From Arthrobacter sp. Soil763 (lineage in GTDB: Bacteria; Actinomycetota; Actinomycetes; Actinomycetales; Micrococcaceae): a stretch of 64,000 bases of DNA. The DNA lies in assembly GCF_001428365.1 (NCBI RefSeq), contig NZ_LMSH01000002.1:951505-1015504 (forward strand), in the 5' to 3' direction. Under the pieces are notes generated by a model. The model was not told where the DNA came from. It made no database searches and saw only the letters and a program-made list of their open reading frames with translations. Position 1 is the stretch's first letter, and each line of letters opens with the position of its first letter. Both the position numbers and the translations under genes were made by a program. This document shows, piece after piece, positions 41,515 through 53,485 of this stretch.

Positions 41515-41971
41515 CGTCCAAGAATAAGACGAGACGACGCCGGGGCAATCGCGGGCCGACCAGGAGGTTGCCCTGGAGTTTCCGCCAGCCCTGGACCTGG
41601 AGTTCCGTCGTGTCGAAACCATCGGCCACCAGCGTCGCCGAAAAGACGCCCCGCCCGGAAACGGACACGATCGGCCCCGCCGTAATCGTGTTGCCGCAAC
41701 CGGCGACGAAATCCGTGCTGCCGGCCGGAACCACCAGCAGGCAGGCGAGCGACCCTCCTTCGGCCTGCGCGGCAAAGTACCGCACCCCGTCGGACTCTGC
41801 CAGGAACCGGCTGTTCTCCAGCGCGGGGTCCTGCGGTTCGCTGCCGGCCGGCAGCCGGTCCTGTGCTGAAGCCTCACGCTGGAAAACAGCCGGTCCGGCG
41901 GGAGCGGAGCAGCCTCCCAACAGAACGGCAAGACCCAACGCTGCAACCACGGCTGACCACCGACGATTCAT
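41213..41971 (-). CDS. lipoprotein with an apparently frameshifted 3' end
   Basis: The open frame begins with a lipoprotein signal (MNRRWSAVVAALGLAVLLGG, Cys21) and has a normal-looking domain to about residue 140 (SRFLAESDGVRYFAAQAEGG, SLACLLVVPAGSTDFVAG, FSATLVADGFDTTELQVQGW). After KLQGNLLVG the frame runs 300 bases into lysE and becomes Arg/Pro-rich shadow sequence. A third frame instead stops at 41511-41513, where its TGA overlaps the LysE GTG (GTGA), the coupling seen elsewhere here. A one-base indel near 41540-41580 would join the two. Real protein is therefore probably about 150 residues; the listed end follows the uninterrupted frame. Confidence 0.55.
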   Translation of the reverse strand: MNRRWSAVVAALGLAVLLGGCSAPAGPAVFQREASAQDRLPAGSEPQDPALENSRFLAESDGVRYFAAQAEGGSLACLLVVPAGSTDFVAGCGNTITAGPIVSVSGRGVFSATLVADGFDTTELQVQGWRKLQGNLLVGPRLPRRRLVLFLDGDRYPGFAVFCRRCRIVDAGARHRHGAGAALVDLPVPRLRLCHRRRHQHRRHGVGCGRGGGGFRAAGSLRGRLPGPHPGRRRLHDLARFVPDLEDAAQGP

Positions 41972-42086
41972 TACGCTGCCCCCTCAGGCTCATGCTCGTT
42001 GCCCCGAGGCTACAGGACGACCCGTGCGCCGGTGCGGTGCCGGCCCAAAGTGGCACAGGAACCGGGCCCGGGGGTAGCGTCAAACC

Positions 42087-43259
42087 ATGACTCCAGGACG
42101 CCCCGTACCGCCGCCCCTCGGCAAGCCGCTGCCCGACCTCACCGCAGACCCCAACGCCGCCGACGCCCGCACCGCCGGAGGCGGCACCCTCGCCGCCGCG
42201 TACGGCGCCACCTCACCCGACAGCGGACTGGTGCCGCTGACCGTGGCCCGGCGCGCGCCCAAGGACGACGACGTCGAGATCGCCATCGAGTTCTGCGGCC
42301 TCTGCCACTCGGACGTGCATGCAACCCGCGGGGAGTGGGGCAGCCCCGACTACCCGCTGGTTCCGGGCCACGAAATCGTCGGCCGGGTCACCCGGGTCGG
42401 CACCGCGGTCGACGACTTCGCCGTCGGAGAGCGCGTCGGCGTCGGCTGCATGGTCGACTCCTGCCGCGAGTGCGAGAGCTGCCTCGACGGCCTTGAGCAG
42501 TACTGCGAGAACGGCAACACCGGCACCTACGGCGCCAAGGACAAGCGCAACGGCGGCGCCACCACCCAGGGCGGCTACGCCACCTCGATCGTCGTGGACC
42601 GCAACTACGTCCTGCGGATCCCGGACGGCATGGACCCGGCCGCGGCGGCGCCGCTGCTCTGCGCCGGCATCACGACCTACTCACCGCTGAACCACTTCGA
42701 GGTGGAGGAAGGCGACGCCGTCGGCGTCGTGGGCCTCGGCGGCCTTGGCCACATGGCCGTCAAAATCGCCAAGGCCATGGGTGCGGAGGTCACGGTGTTC
42801 ACGACGTCGGAGCGGAAGTTCTCGGCGGCGCGCGAGCTCGGGGCGGACCATGTCGTCCTGTCCACCGACCCGTCGGCCATGGACGCCGCCGACCGCAGCC
42901 TCGACGTCATCATCGACACCGTGGCCGCGCCCCACGACCTCAACCCCTACTTCCGGACCCTCCGCGTCGACGGGGCGCTCTTCCAGCTCGGCCTGCCCTC
43001 CGAAGCCATGCCGCCGGTCAGCCCCGGGGCCTTGATCCGGCGCCGGATTGCCTATGCCGGCTCGCTGATCGGCGGGATCGCCGAAACGCAGGAAATGCTG
43101 GATTTCTGCGCCGCGCACGGCGTGGTCTCCGACGTCGAGGGGGTCGGCGTCGACCAGCTCAACGAGGCCTACGACCGGATGGTCGCCGGCGACGTGAAGT
43201 ACCGATTTGTTCTGGACGCCAGCACCCTGGGGTCCCCGGCGGAAAAGGCGGATGCATGA
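42087..43259 (+). CDS. zinc-dependent NAD(P) alcohol dehydrogenase (CAD/YahK type)
   Basis: The 390-residue protein has a catalytic zinc Cys in IEFCGLCHSDVHATRGEWG and a His in PLVPGHEIVGRV. The structural zinc loop is DSCRECESCLDGLEQYC (four Cys). The cofactor fold shows GVVGLGGLGHMAVKIAKAMG. This is the cinnamyl-alcohol-dehydrogenase-like group, which usually prefers NADPH and reduces broad aldehydes; the cofactor cannot be told from the sequence with confidence. A 45-residue lead precedes the conserved part. The HIT gene overlaps its stop by ATGA. Confidence 0.88.
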   Translation: MTPGRPVPPPLGKPLPDLTADPNAADARTAGGGTLAAAYGATSPDSGLVPLTVARRAPKDDDVEIAIEFCGLCHSDVHATRGEWGSPDYPLVPGHEIVGRVTRVGTAVDDFAVGERVGVGCMVDSCRECESCLDGLEQYCENGNTGTYGAKDKRNGGATTQGGYATSIVVDRNYVLRIPDGMDPAAAAPLLCAGITTYSPLNHFEVEEGDAVGVVGLGGLGHMAVKIAKAMGAEVTVFTTSERKFSAARELGADHVVLSTDPSAMDAADRSLDVIIDTVAAPHDLNPYFRTLRVDGALFQLGLPSEAMPPVSPGALIRRRIAYAGSLIGGIAETQEMLDFCAAHGVVSDVEGVGVDQLNEAYDRMVAGDVKYRFVLDASTLGSPAEKADA

Positions 43260-43684
43260 GCACCCTGTTCACCAAGATCATCAACGGCGAGATCCCGGGC
43301 CGGTTCGTCTGGCGCGAGGACGACGTCGTCGCATTCCTGACCGTGGGACCGCTCGCCGATGGGCACACCCTGGTGGTTCCCACCCAGGAAGTGGACCGCT
43401 GGACCGACGCGCCCCCGGAGGTCCTCGGCCGGGTGATGGAGGTGGCCCGGAAGATCGGCGCCGTGCAGGTGGACGTGTTCGACGCCGCCCGGGCCGGCCT
43501 GACCGTGGCCGGCTACGAGATCAACCACCTGCACGTGCACGTCTGGCCGTCGACGTCGATGGCCGATTTCGACTTCGGCACCGTGGACCAGCACCCGGAC
43601 CCGGCCCGGCTGGACGCCAATGCGGAGAAGCTCCGCGAGGGCCTGCGGGCCGCAGGACACGGCAACCACGTCCCGGAAGCCTAG
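43256..43684 (+). CDS. HIT-family hydrolase
   Basis: The 142-residue protein has the HIT fold: TLFTKIINGEIPGRFVWRED, VVAFLTVGPLADGHTLVVPT, and the active site HLHVHVWP (H-x-H-x-H) near residue 93. HIT proteins hydrolyse nucleoside phosphoramidates or dinucleoside polyphosphates. The ATGA overlap with the alcohol dehydrogenase gene suggests coupled translation but no obvious pathway link. Confidence 0.88.
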   Translation: MSTLFTKIINGEIPGRFVWREDDVVAFLTVGPLADGHTLVVPTQEVDRWTDAPPEVLGRVMEVARKIGAVQVDVFDAARAGLTVAGYEINHLHVHVWPSTSMADFDFGTVDQHPDPARLDANAEKLREGLRAAGHGNHVPEA

Positions 43685-43710
43685 GCTGCCCGCGCGCTGG
43701 CCCCGGCCTC

Positions 43711-47736
<4,026 letters not shown>

Positions 47737-47818
47737 GGCTGGAGACAGTCTACTGGCCCCCTGCCGGACATAGGGTTGCCCGGTCCCCGCGGGGGCCGGG
47801 CAGCAGCTGATGTGGGGG

Positions 47819-47986
47819 TTAGAAGAACCGCAGGTTGTAGCCGGTGCTGGGCAGGTCGTGGGCCATCCAGTACTCGTCCGAGCGGACGGGCGGGTTGTGG
47901 CCGAGGCCGTCCTTGCGGAGGACGCGCAGGGTGGCGGCGACGGCGGCGAAGACCAGGACGATGAGGGTGATTCCTAGGAGTTCCAT
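47819..47986 (-). CDS. small membrane protein (55 aa)
   Basis: From ATG 47986 the protein has 55 residues: one transmembrane helix MELLGITLIVLVFAAVAATL, then a basic turn (RVLRKDGLGH) and NPPVRSDEYWMAHDLPSTGY. The helix and positive-inside pattern are clear. GGAGG lies directly before the ATG, an unusually short spacing; the upstream GGAG at about 12 bases may be used. Family not recognised, though similar proteins occur in Arthrobacter. It is divergent from the GlxA-like gene. Confidence 0.65.
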   Translation of the reverse strand: MELLGITLIVLVFAAVAATLRVLRKDGLGHNPPVRSDEYWMAHDLPSTGYNLRFF

Positions 47987-48021
47987 ACCTCCATGGTTCT
48001 CCGGGGACGGGATCGAAAAAA

Positions 48022-48058
48022 GTGGCAGAAACGACCAAAAAGCTAAAATTTCTGCCAC
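48022..48058. promoter_or_regulatory. perfect inverted repeat in the divergent glxA control region
   Basis: GTGGCAGAAA (48022-48031) and TTTCTGCCAC (48049-48058) are exact complements with a 17-base AT-rich spacer. They lie between the divergent small membrane gene and the GlxA-like gene, whose ATG is only 10 bases away. Two AraC-type half-sites about 27 bases apart (left to left) would suit a dimeric regulator such as the GlxA-like protein itself. Confidence 0.65.
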
Positions 48059-48067
48059 ACTGGATAC

Positions 48068-49033
48068 ATGCTCAAATCAGTGGCCATGATCGTCGTTCCC
48101 AACTTCTCGGTCTTCGAATTCGGCACCGCCTTCGAAGTGTTCGGAGTGGACCGCTCAGACCGGGGGACCGGGGTTCCCGCCTTCGATTTCCGCGTCTGCA
48201 CGCCGGAGCCGGGCGACGTTCCGATGAAATCCGGGCTGTCCCTGCACGTGGGCCTGGGGCTGGAGGCGGCCGCCGACGCGGACCTGGTCATCATGACTCC
48301 GTTCGGCAAGGACGCGGACGTGCCCGAATCCGTGCTGGAGGCGCTGCGGGCCGCACACGAACGCGGCGCCTGGGTCATGTCCATTTGCTCCGGGGCGTTC
48401 GCGCTGGCCCGGGCGGGGCTGCTGGACGGCCGACGCTGCACCACCCACTGGCACTACTCGCAGGAGCTCGCAGCCCGCTACCCGGCGGCGCTGGTCGATG
48501 AAAACGTGCTCTACGTCCAGGACGGGCGGATCATCACCAGCGCCGGGACGGCCGCGGGCATCGATGCCAGCCTGCACCTGGTCCGGGTGGAGCTCGGCGC
48601 CAACGTGGCGGCGAGCATCGCCCGGGACATGGTGGTTCCGCCGCACCGCGACGGCGGCCAGGCCCAGTTCATCGACCGGCCCATGCCCCGCTGCGGATCG
48701 CAGCCCATGGAGGAGCTGCTGCGCTGGATGGTCGGAAACCTCGACGAGGAGCACTCGGTCAACGACCTGGCCGCGCGCGTCCACATGTCCCCGCGGACCT
48801 TCGCGCGCCGCTTCCGGGCAGAGACCGGCGCGACTCCCGCCGCCTGGCTGAATTCGCAGCGGGTGCTCCGCGCACAGGAGCTCCTGGAGACGACCGACCT
48901 CAATATCGACGAGATCGCCCGGGAAGCCGGCTTCGGCCATTCGGTGCTGCTGCGGCACCACTTCGCGAAGGTGCTCGACACCAGTCCGCAGTCCTACCGC
49001 CGGACGTTCCGCGGGCACCTGGCGGCGGTCTAG
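48068..49033 (+). CDS. GlxA-family AraC-type regulator with DJ-1/PfpI domain
   Basis: The 321-residue protein joins an N-terminal DJ-1/PfpI-like domain (VAMIVVPNFSVFEFGTAFEV, ADLVIMTPFGKDADVPESV, VMSICSGAFALARAGLLDGR with the nucleophile-elbow Cys) to a C-terminal AraC DNA-binding domain (SVNDLAARVHMSPRTFARRF, RAETGATPAAWLNSQRVLRA, INIDEIAREAGFGHSVLLRH-like). Such regulators control amidase, nitrilase or stress genes. No clear ribosome-binding site precedes the ATG. The stop shares the CTAG bases with the convergent emfourin-like stop. Confidence 0.85.
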   Translation: MLKSVAMIVVPNFSVFEFGTAFEVFGVDRSDRGTGVPAFDFRVCTPEPGDVPMKSGLSLHVGLGLEAAADADLVIMTPFGKDADVPESVLEALRAAHERGAWVMSICSGAFALARAGLLDGRRCTTHWHYSQELAARYPAALVDENVLYVQDGRIITSAGTAAGIDASLHLVRVELGANVAASIARDMVVPPHRDGGQAQFIDRPMPRCGSQPMEELLRWMVGNLDEEHSVNDLAARVHMSPRTFARRFRAETGATPAAWLNSQRVLRAQELLETTDLNIDEIAREAGFGHSVLLRHHFAKVLDTSPQSYRRTFRGHLAAV

Positions 49034-49320
49034 CCGGGGCGGTTCTCGGCCGCGGCGCGGGTGCAGTCCACCAGGGTCCGCCACGGCCCCACCAGCTCCC
49101 GCTCCGGCAGGGTGGCGCGGCGCTGGCCGGCCCGGATGCGGTAGACGAACCGGTCCGGCTGGGGAGCGGATCCCGTCGCGTCCCGGCCGGGCAGTTCATC
49201 CCAGGGACAGGCCTCCACCAGGGGGGCCCACTGGTTCCGGTCATCGTCGGTCAGCGCCTGCACGCTCCAGACGCGCTCCATTCCGGCAATGCCGCCGCTG
49301 CGCTGGACGGTTATCTTCAT
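49030..49320 (-). CDS. emfourin-like inhibitor of M4 metallopeptidase
   Basis: The 96-residue protein begins MKITVQRSGGIAGMERVWSV, the N-terminal pattern of emfourin (protealysin inhibitor) proteins, followed by DDRNQWAPLVEACPWDELPG and RFVYRIRAGQRRATLPEREL. No signal peptide is visible, so it is cytoplasmic. It lies 25 bp downstream of an M4 metalloprotease gene on the same strand, the usual partner order. In protealysin pairs the inhibitor guards the cell from the intracellular protease. Identity is from the start motif and context. Confidence 0.75.
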   Translation of the reverse strand: MKITVQRSGGIAGMERVWSVQALTDDDRNQWAPLVEACPWDELPGRDATGSAPQPDRFVYRIRAGQRRATLPERELVGPWRTLVDCTRAAAENRPG

Positions 49321-49345
49321 CGGTGATCCTCCGGGACGGCGGGGC

Positions 49346-50392
49346 CTACAGCCTCACCTTCACAGTTTCCCACGCCTTCCGGACGGCGTCATGCTCCGCC
49401 GAGTCGGCACCGTAGAGCTCCTTCGCCGACGCCGCGGTGGCCTTGGCGAAGACGCTGAAGGTGGCGGCCGTCGGGAGGGAGCCGCCGGTCAGGGTGTCGT
49501 ACCAGATCCGCCCGGGCGCCTCCCAGGCCTTGCCGCCGAGCGCCGCGGCGACCAGGTAGAAGGCGCGGTTGGGAATGCCCGAGTTCAGGTGCACGCCGCC
49601 GTTGTCCGAGCTGGTGTGCACGTACGAGTCCATCGAGTCCGGCTGCGGGTCCTTGCCGAGCACGTCGTCGTCGTACGCGGTGCCGGGGGCCTTCATGGAG
49701 CGCAGCGCCGTGCCCTGCACCTCGTCGGTGAACAGTCCCTCGCCGATCAGCCAGCTTGCCTCCGCCGCGTCCTGCTGCTTGACGTACTGCTCCACCAGCG
49801 CGCCGAAGACGTCGGAGAGAGACTCGTTCAGGGCGCCGGCCTGGTTGCGGTAGGCGAGTCCGGCGGAGAACTGGGTCACGCCGTGGGCCAGCTCGTGGCC
49901 GATGACGCTCAGCGACGCGGTGAAGCGGGTGAAGACCTGGCCGTCGCCGTCGCCGAAGACCATCTGCCGGCCGTCCCAGAAGGCGTTGTCGTAGCGCTGC
50001 CCGAAGTGCACGGTGGCGTCCAGGGCCAGGCCGTTGCCGTCAATCGAGTTGCGGCCGAAGGCCTCCGCGTACAGCCGGTGCGTGTGGCCCAGTCCGTCGT
50101 AGCCCTCGTCCGCGGCGGGGTCCCCGGTAGCGGGTTCGCCTTCCTTCCGCACCAGCACGCCGGGCAGGTTCTCGGAGGTCTTCGCATCGAAGATGGTCCG
50201 CTGCGGCGGTCCCGGCTGCAGCTGCCGCACCCCGGGAGGGGCGGCGGGGGCCGGCTGCGCCCGGGAGGCCTGGAAGCTCTTGACGTGCTGGAGAGCCTCC
50301 TTCGCGGCCCGGGCGGCGACCAGCAGCCGCGGTTCATGGTGCTGCGCTGCCAGCCGGCGCAACAGGTAGGGAGGAATGATGGAGCAGTACAT
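49346..50392 (-). CDS. M4-family (thermolysin/protealysin-like) metalloprotease
   Basis: The 348-residue protein has the zinc motif VIGHELAHGVTQF (H-E-x-x-H), ALNESLSDVFGALVEQYV with the third zinc ligand Glu, and the His region GVHLNSGIPNRAFYLVA. It begins MYCSIIPPYLLRRLAAQ, the short propeptide start typical for protealysin-like members (P-P-x-x-L), without a secretory signal. It would be an intracellular or non-classically exported peptidase. The emfourin-like gene directly downstream supports the protealysin subgroup. Confidence 0.88.
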   Translation of the reverse strand: MYCSIIPPYLLRRLAAQHHEPRLLVAARAAKEALQHVKSFQASRAQPAPAAPPGVRQLQPGPPQRTIFDAKTSENLPGVLVRKEGEPATGDPAADEGYDGLGHTHRLYAEAFGRNSIDGNGLALDATVHFGQRYDNAFWDGRQMVFGDGDGQVFTRFTASLSVIGHELAHGVTQFSAGLAYRNQAGALNESLSDVFGALVEQYVKQQDAAEASWLIGEGLFTDEVQGTALRSMKAPGTAYDDDVLGKDPQPDSMDSYVHTSSDNGGVHLNSGIPNRAFYLVAAALGGKAWEAPGRIWYDTLTGGSLPTAATFSVFAKATAASAKELYGADSAEHDAVRKAWETVKVRL

Positions 50393-50504
50393 GTGAGACC
50401 CCTTCTCTGTGCCGATGCGAACAGCCTACGAGCGGGTGCCGACAATTGGCAGGGGGAGCCGGGGGAGTGCGCCCCGGCAACAGCCGGCCCGATACGGTAG
50501 GCCC

Positions 50505-51482
50505 ATGGCAGAAACCAGCAAGCGCAAGAAGCCCGGCTCCACCCTGCTGACCGTGATCGTCGCCTTCGCGGCGAATATTCTCGTGGCCGCGGCGAAGTCG
50601 GTGGCGGCGTTCCTTACCGGGTCCGCGTCGATGACCGCAGAGGCGGCGCACTCCTGGGCGGACACCGGCAACCAGGTGTTCCTGTTCTTCGCCGAGCGCC
50701 GGTCGGCCCGGCCGCGGGACAAGAGCCACCCGATGGGGTACGGCCGCGAAGCGTATGTCTGGTCCATGTTTGCGGCCTTCGGGCTTTTCACCGCCGGCGC
50801 TGTGGTGTCCATCATGCACGGCATCCAGCAGATCATCGCCCCGGAGCCGGCCGCCGACTTTGCCGTGGCCTACATTGTCCTGGCCGCCGCCTTCGTCTTC
50901 GAGGGAATCTCCTTCGTCCAGGCGTTCCGGCAGACCCGCAAGGCGGCGCACCAGCTGGAACGGCACACCCTGGAGCAGGTGCTGATCAGCTCCGATCCGA
51001 CCCTGCGTGCGGTCTTCGCTGAAGACGCCGCCGCGCTGATCGGCCTGGTGGTGGCCTTCGCCGGTGTCTTCCTGCACCAGGTCACGGGATCGCCGCTGCC
51101 CGATGCGGTCGGCTCGATCATCGTGGGCGTGCTGCTGGCCGTCGTCGCCGTCGTGCTGATCGACCGCAACCGGCGGTTCCTGGTGGGCCAGGGCGTCACC
51201 CCCGACATCGAACGTTCGATGGGCCGGCGTGTGTTGGAGCATGCGGAGATCGCCCGGCTGACCTACCTGCACCTGGAATTCGTCGGCCCGCGCAAGCTCT
51301 ACCTGGTCGCGGCCGTGGACCTGGAAGGAGACCATCCGGAGCACGAGGTGGCCGTGGTCCTGCGCCGGATCGAACGCGAACTCGAAGACCACGAAACCGT
51401 GGAGGAGGCCGTCCTGACCCTGGCGACGCCGGATGAGAAGGCCCTGGCCTTCGAAGCCGCGGACGCTCCTGCCGGCGCCTGA
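50505..51482 (+). CDS. cation diffusion facilitator (CDF) transporter
   Basis: The protein has 325 residues from ATG 50505; an upstream extension overlaps the divergent promoter region. TM helices include TLLTVIVAFAANILVAAAKS, and the signature SASMTAEAAHSWADTGNQVF with the H-x3-D metal site lies in TM2. Further helices are LFTAGAVVSIMHGIQQ, YIVLAAAFVFEGISFVQAFR, AALIGLVVAFAGVFLHQVTG and VVAVVLIDRNRRFL. The C-terminal domain reads YLHLEFVGPRKLYLVAAVDL. It exports divalent metals (Zn, Mn or others) against protons. The metal is unknown. Confidence 0.87.
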   Translation: MAETSKRKKPGSTLLTVIVAFAANILVAAAKSVAAFLTGSASMTAEAAHSWADTGNQVFLFFAERRSARPRDKSHPMGYGREAYVWSMFAAFGLFTAGAVVSIMHGIQQIIAPEPAADFAVAYIVLAAAFVFEGISFVQAFRQTRKAAHQLERHTLEQVLISSDPTLRAVFAEDAAALIGLVVAFAGVFLHQVTGSPLPDAVGSIIVGVLLAVVAVVLIDRNRRFLVGQGVTPDIERSMGRRVLEHAEIARLTYLHLEFVGPRKLYLVAAVDLEGDHPEHEVAVVLRRIERELEDHETVEEAVLTLATPDEKALAFEAADAPAGA

Positions 51483-51494
51483 CCCGGTCAACGC

Positions 51495-51532
51495 AAAAAC
51501 CCCGCCGCTTCATGGGAAGCTGCGGGGTTTTT
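51495..51532 (+). terminator. terminator after the CDF gene
   Basis: AAAAACCCCGC (51495-51505) pairs with GCGGGGTTTTT (51522-51532) around a 16-base loop, a typical strong terminator 12 bases after the CDF stop. Being symmetric in A and T runs, it also ends minus-strand transcription of tRNA-Arg just beyond. Confidence 0.88.
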
Positions 51533-51535
51533 CGG

Positions 51536-51608
51536 TGCCCTCGGTAGGATTCGAACCTACGGCCTTCTGCTCCGGAGGCAGACGCTCTATCCCCTGAGCT
51601 ACGAGGGC
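51536..51608 (-). tRNA. tRNA-Arg (anticodon CCG)
   Basis: On the minus strand GCCCTCGTAGCTCAGGGGAT opens a 73-nt cloverleaf. The acceptor stem GCCCTCG pairs with CGAGGGC, the D-arm is GCTCAGGGGATAGAGC, and the anticodon stem TCTGC/GCAGA encloses CTCCGGA, so the anticodon is CCG for Arg codon CGG. The T-loop is TTCGAAT, with discriminator A and no encoded CCA. It is followed downstream by the shared terminator. Confidence 0.96.
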
Positions 51609-51815
51609 ATTCAGGGATCCTGCCGTTACCGGCGGGACGTCCTAGAGCTTAGCAGGAAGATGGGCCGCAAAGAAAAACCGCCGCCCCGCGGCCCGGCGGT
51701 CCCCGCCCAACCGGCCGCCGAAGCAGTCCGCCGCGGGCCGGTGGTCAGGTCACGGAACAGGTCACCGGGGCGTCAGAATTCCGCGCTGCTGCAGGCCCCC
51801 CGGTAGGCTGGGAGG

Positions 51816-53480
51816 GTGACCCCAGAAGAACTGTCCCTCGCCATATCCGCCTGCCTCAAGGACGCCGTCGCCGCCGGTGAGATCGCCCTTGCCCCCGCCG
51901 ACATTCCCGACGCGGTCCGGGTGGAGCGACCCAAGAACCGGGACCACGGCGACTGGGCCACTAACATTGCGCTGCAGCTGGCCAAAGCGGCCGGCACCAA
52001 CCCGCGGCAGCTCGCCGGTGTCCTCAGCGAACGCCTCGCGGCGATCAACGGTGTGTCCGGTGTGGACATCGCCGGCCCGGGGTTCCTGAACATCACCGTG
52101 GACGCCGCCGCCGCCGGGGCGCTCGCCAAGGCCATCGTCGAGGCCGGGACCGCGTACGGGACCAACGCGGCGCTCGCGGGCCGGACGGTCAACATGGAAT
52201 TCGTCTCCGCCAACCCCACCGGGCCGCTGCACATCGGCCACACCCGCTGGGCTGCCCTGGGCGACTCGATTGCCCGGGTGCTGCGGGCCTCCGGCGCGGA
52301 CGTCACGGCCGAGTACTACATCAACGACGCCGGTTCGCAGATGGACGTCTTTGCCAACTCGGTCCTGTCCCGGCTGCACGGCCGTGACGTGCCGGAGGGC
52401 GGCTACCCGGGCGAGTACATCGCCGACCTTGGCCATGAGGTCCTGGCCGACCACCCCGGGATCCGGGAACTCACCGACGTCGCTGCCCTGCCGGTGATCC
52501 GCGGCGCGGCCTACCGGGCGCAGCTGCACGACATCAAGCAGACCCTCGCCGAGTTCGGCGTCGCGTTCGACGTCTTCTTCTCCGAGCAGGAACTGCACGA
52601 CGCCGGCGCGATCGCCGACGCCGTCGCCCGGCTCCGCGAGCAGGGCCACGTGTACGACGACGGCGGCGCCGTCTGGCTGCGCACCACCGACTTCGGCGAC
52701 GACAAGGACCGCGTGCTGATCCGCGCGAACGGCGAGCCGACCTACTTCGCCGCCGACGCCGCGTACTACCTGTCCAAGAAGGACCGCGGCTTCACCGAGA
52801 AGATCTACCTGCTGGGGGCCGACCACCACGGCTACATCAACCGGCTCAAGGCGATCGCGGCCGCGGCCGGCGATGATCCCGAGGTCAACATCGAGGTGCT
52901 GATCGGCCAGCTCGTCTCGGTCAACGGCGCCAAGCTGTCCAAGCGGGCCGGCAACATCATCGAGCTCAAGGACCTGATCTCCTGGCTGGGCAAGGACGCC
53001 GTCCGCTACTCGCTGGCCCGCTTCCCGGCCGACTCGCCGTTGACCCTGGACCCGGAGCTGCTGAAGAAGCACAGCAACGAAAACCCGGTCTTCTACGTCC
53101 AGTACGCGCACGCCCGCTCCCGCGGCGCCGCCCGCAACGCGGTGGCCGCCGGCGTCGAGCGCCGGGTGGACGGCCAGGACGCGTTCGACGCGGCCCTGCT
53201 GGACCACGCGACCGAAAACGAGCTGCTCTCGCACCTGGGCAGCTACCCCTCGATCGTGGCCAAGGCCGCCGAGCTGCGCGAACCGCACCGGGTGGCCCGC
53301 CACCTGGAAGTCATCGCCGGCGCCTACCACCGCTGGTACGACGCCTGCCGCGTCGCGCCGCTGGGCGAGGAAGCCATCACGGATCTGAACCGCACCCGGC
53401 TGTGGCTCAACGATGCCACCAGCCAGGTGCTCGCCAACGGACTGGAACTGCTGGGCGTCTCGGCGCCGGAACGGATGTGA
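51816..53480 (+). CDS. argS: arginyl-tRNA synthetase
   Basis: The 554-residue protein has the ArgRS layout: an N-terminal Add1 domain (RVERPKNRDHGDWATNIALQ), the HIGH motif in VSANPTGPLHIGHTRWAALG, YYINDAGSQMDVFANSVL, DRVLIRANGEPTYFAADAAY, and a KMSKS-equivalent VNGAKLSKRAGNIIEL that lacks the first Met as usual in this enzyme. The C-terminal anticodon domain has VFYVQYAHARSRGAARNAVA. The gene starts GTG at 51816 and overlaps nothing upstream. It starts the argS-lysA-hom-thrC-thrB chain. Confidence 0.95.
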   Translation: MTPEELSLAISACLKDAVAAGEIALAPADIPDAVRVERPKNRDHGDWATNIALQLAKAAGTNPRQLAGVLSERLAAINGVSGVDIAGPGFLNITVDAAAAGALAKAIVEAGTAYGTNAALAGRTVNMEFVSANPTGPLHIGHTRWAALGDSIARVLRASGADVTAEYYINDAGSQMDVFANSVLSRLHGRDVPEGGYPGEYIADLGHEVLADHPGIRELTDVAALPVIRGAAYRAQLHDIKQTLAEFGVAFDVFFSEQELHDAGAIADAVARLREQGHVYDDGGAVWLRTTDFGDDKDRVLIRANGEPTYFAADAAYYLSKKDRGFTEKIYLLGADHHGYINRLKAIAAAAGDDPEVNIEVLIGQLVSVNGAKLSKRAGNIIELKDLISWLGKDAVRYSLARFPADSPLTLDPELLKKHSNENPVFYVQYAHARSRGAARNAVAAGVERRVDGQDAFDAALLDHATENELLSHLGSYPSIVAKAAELREPHRVARHLEVIAGAYHRWYDACRVAPLGEEAITDLNRTRLWLNDATSQVLANGLELLGVSAPERM

Positions 53481-53485
53481 CCGCC

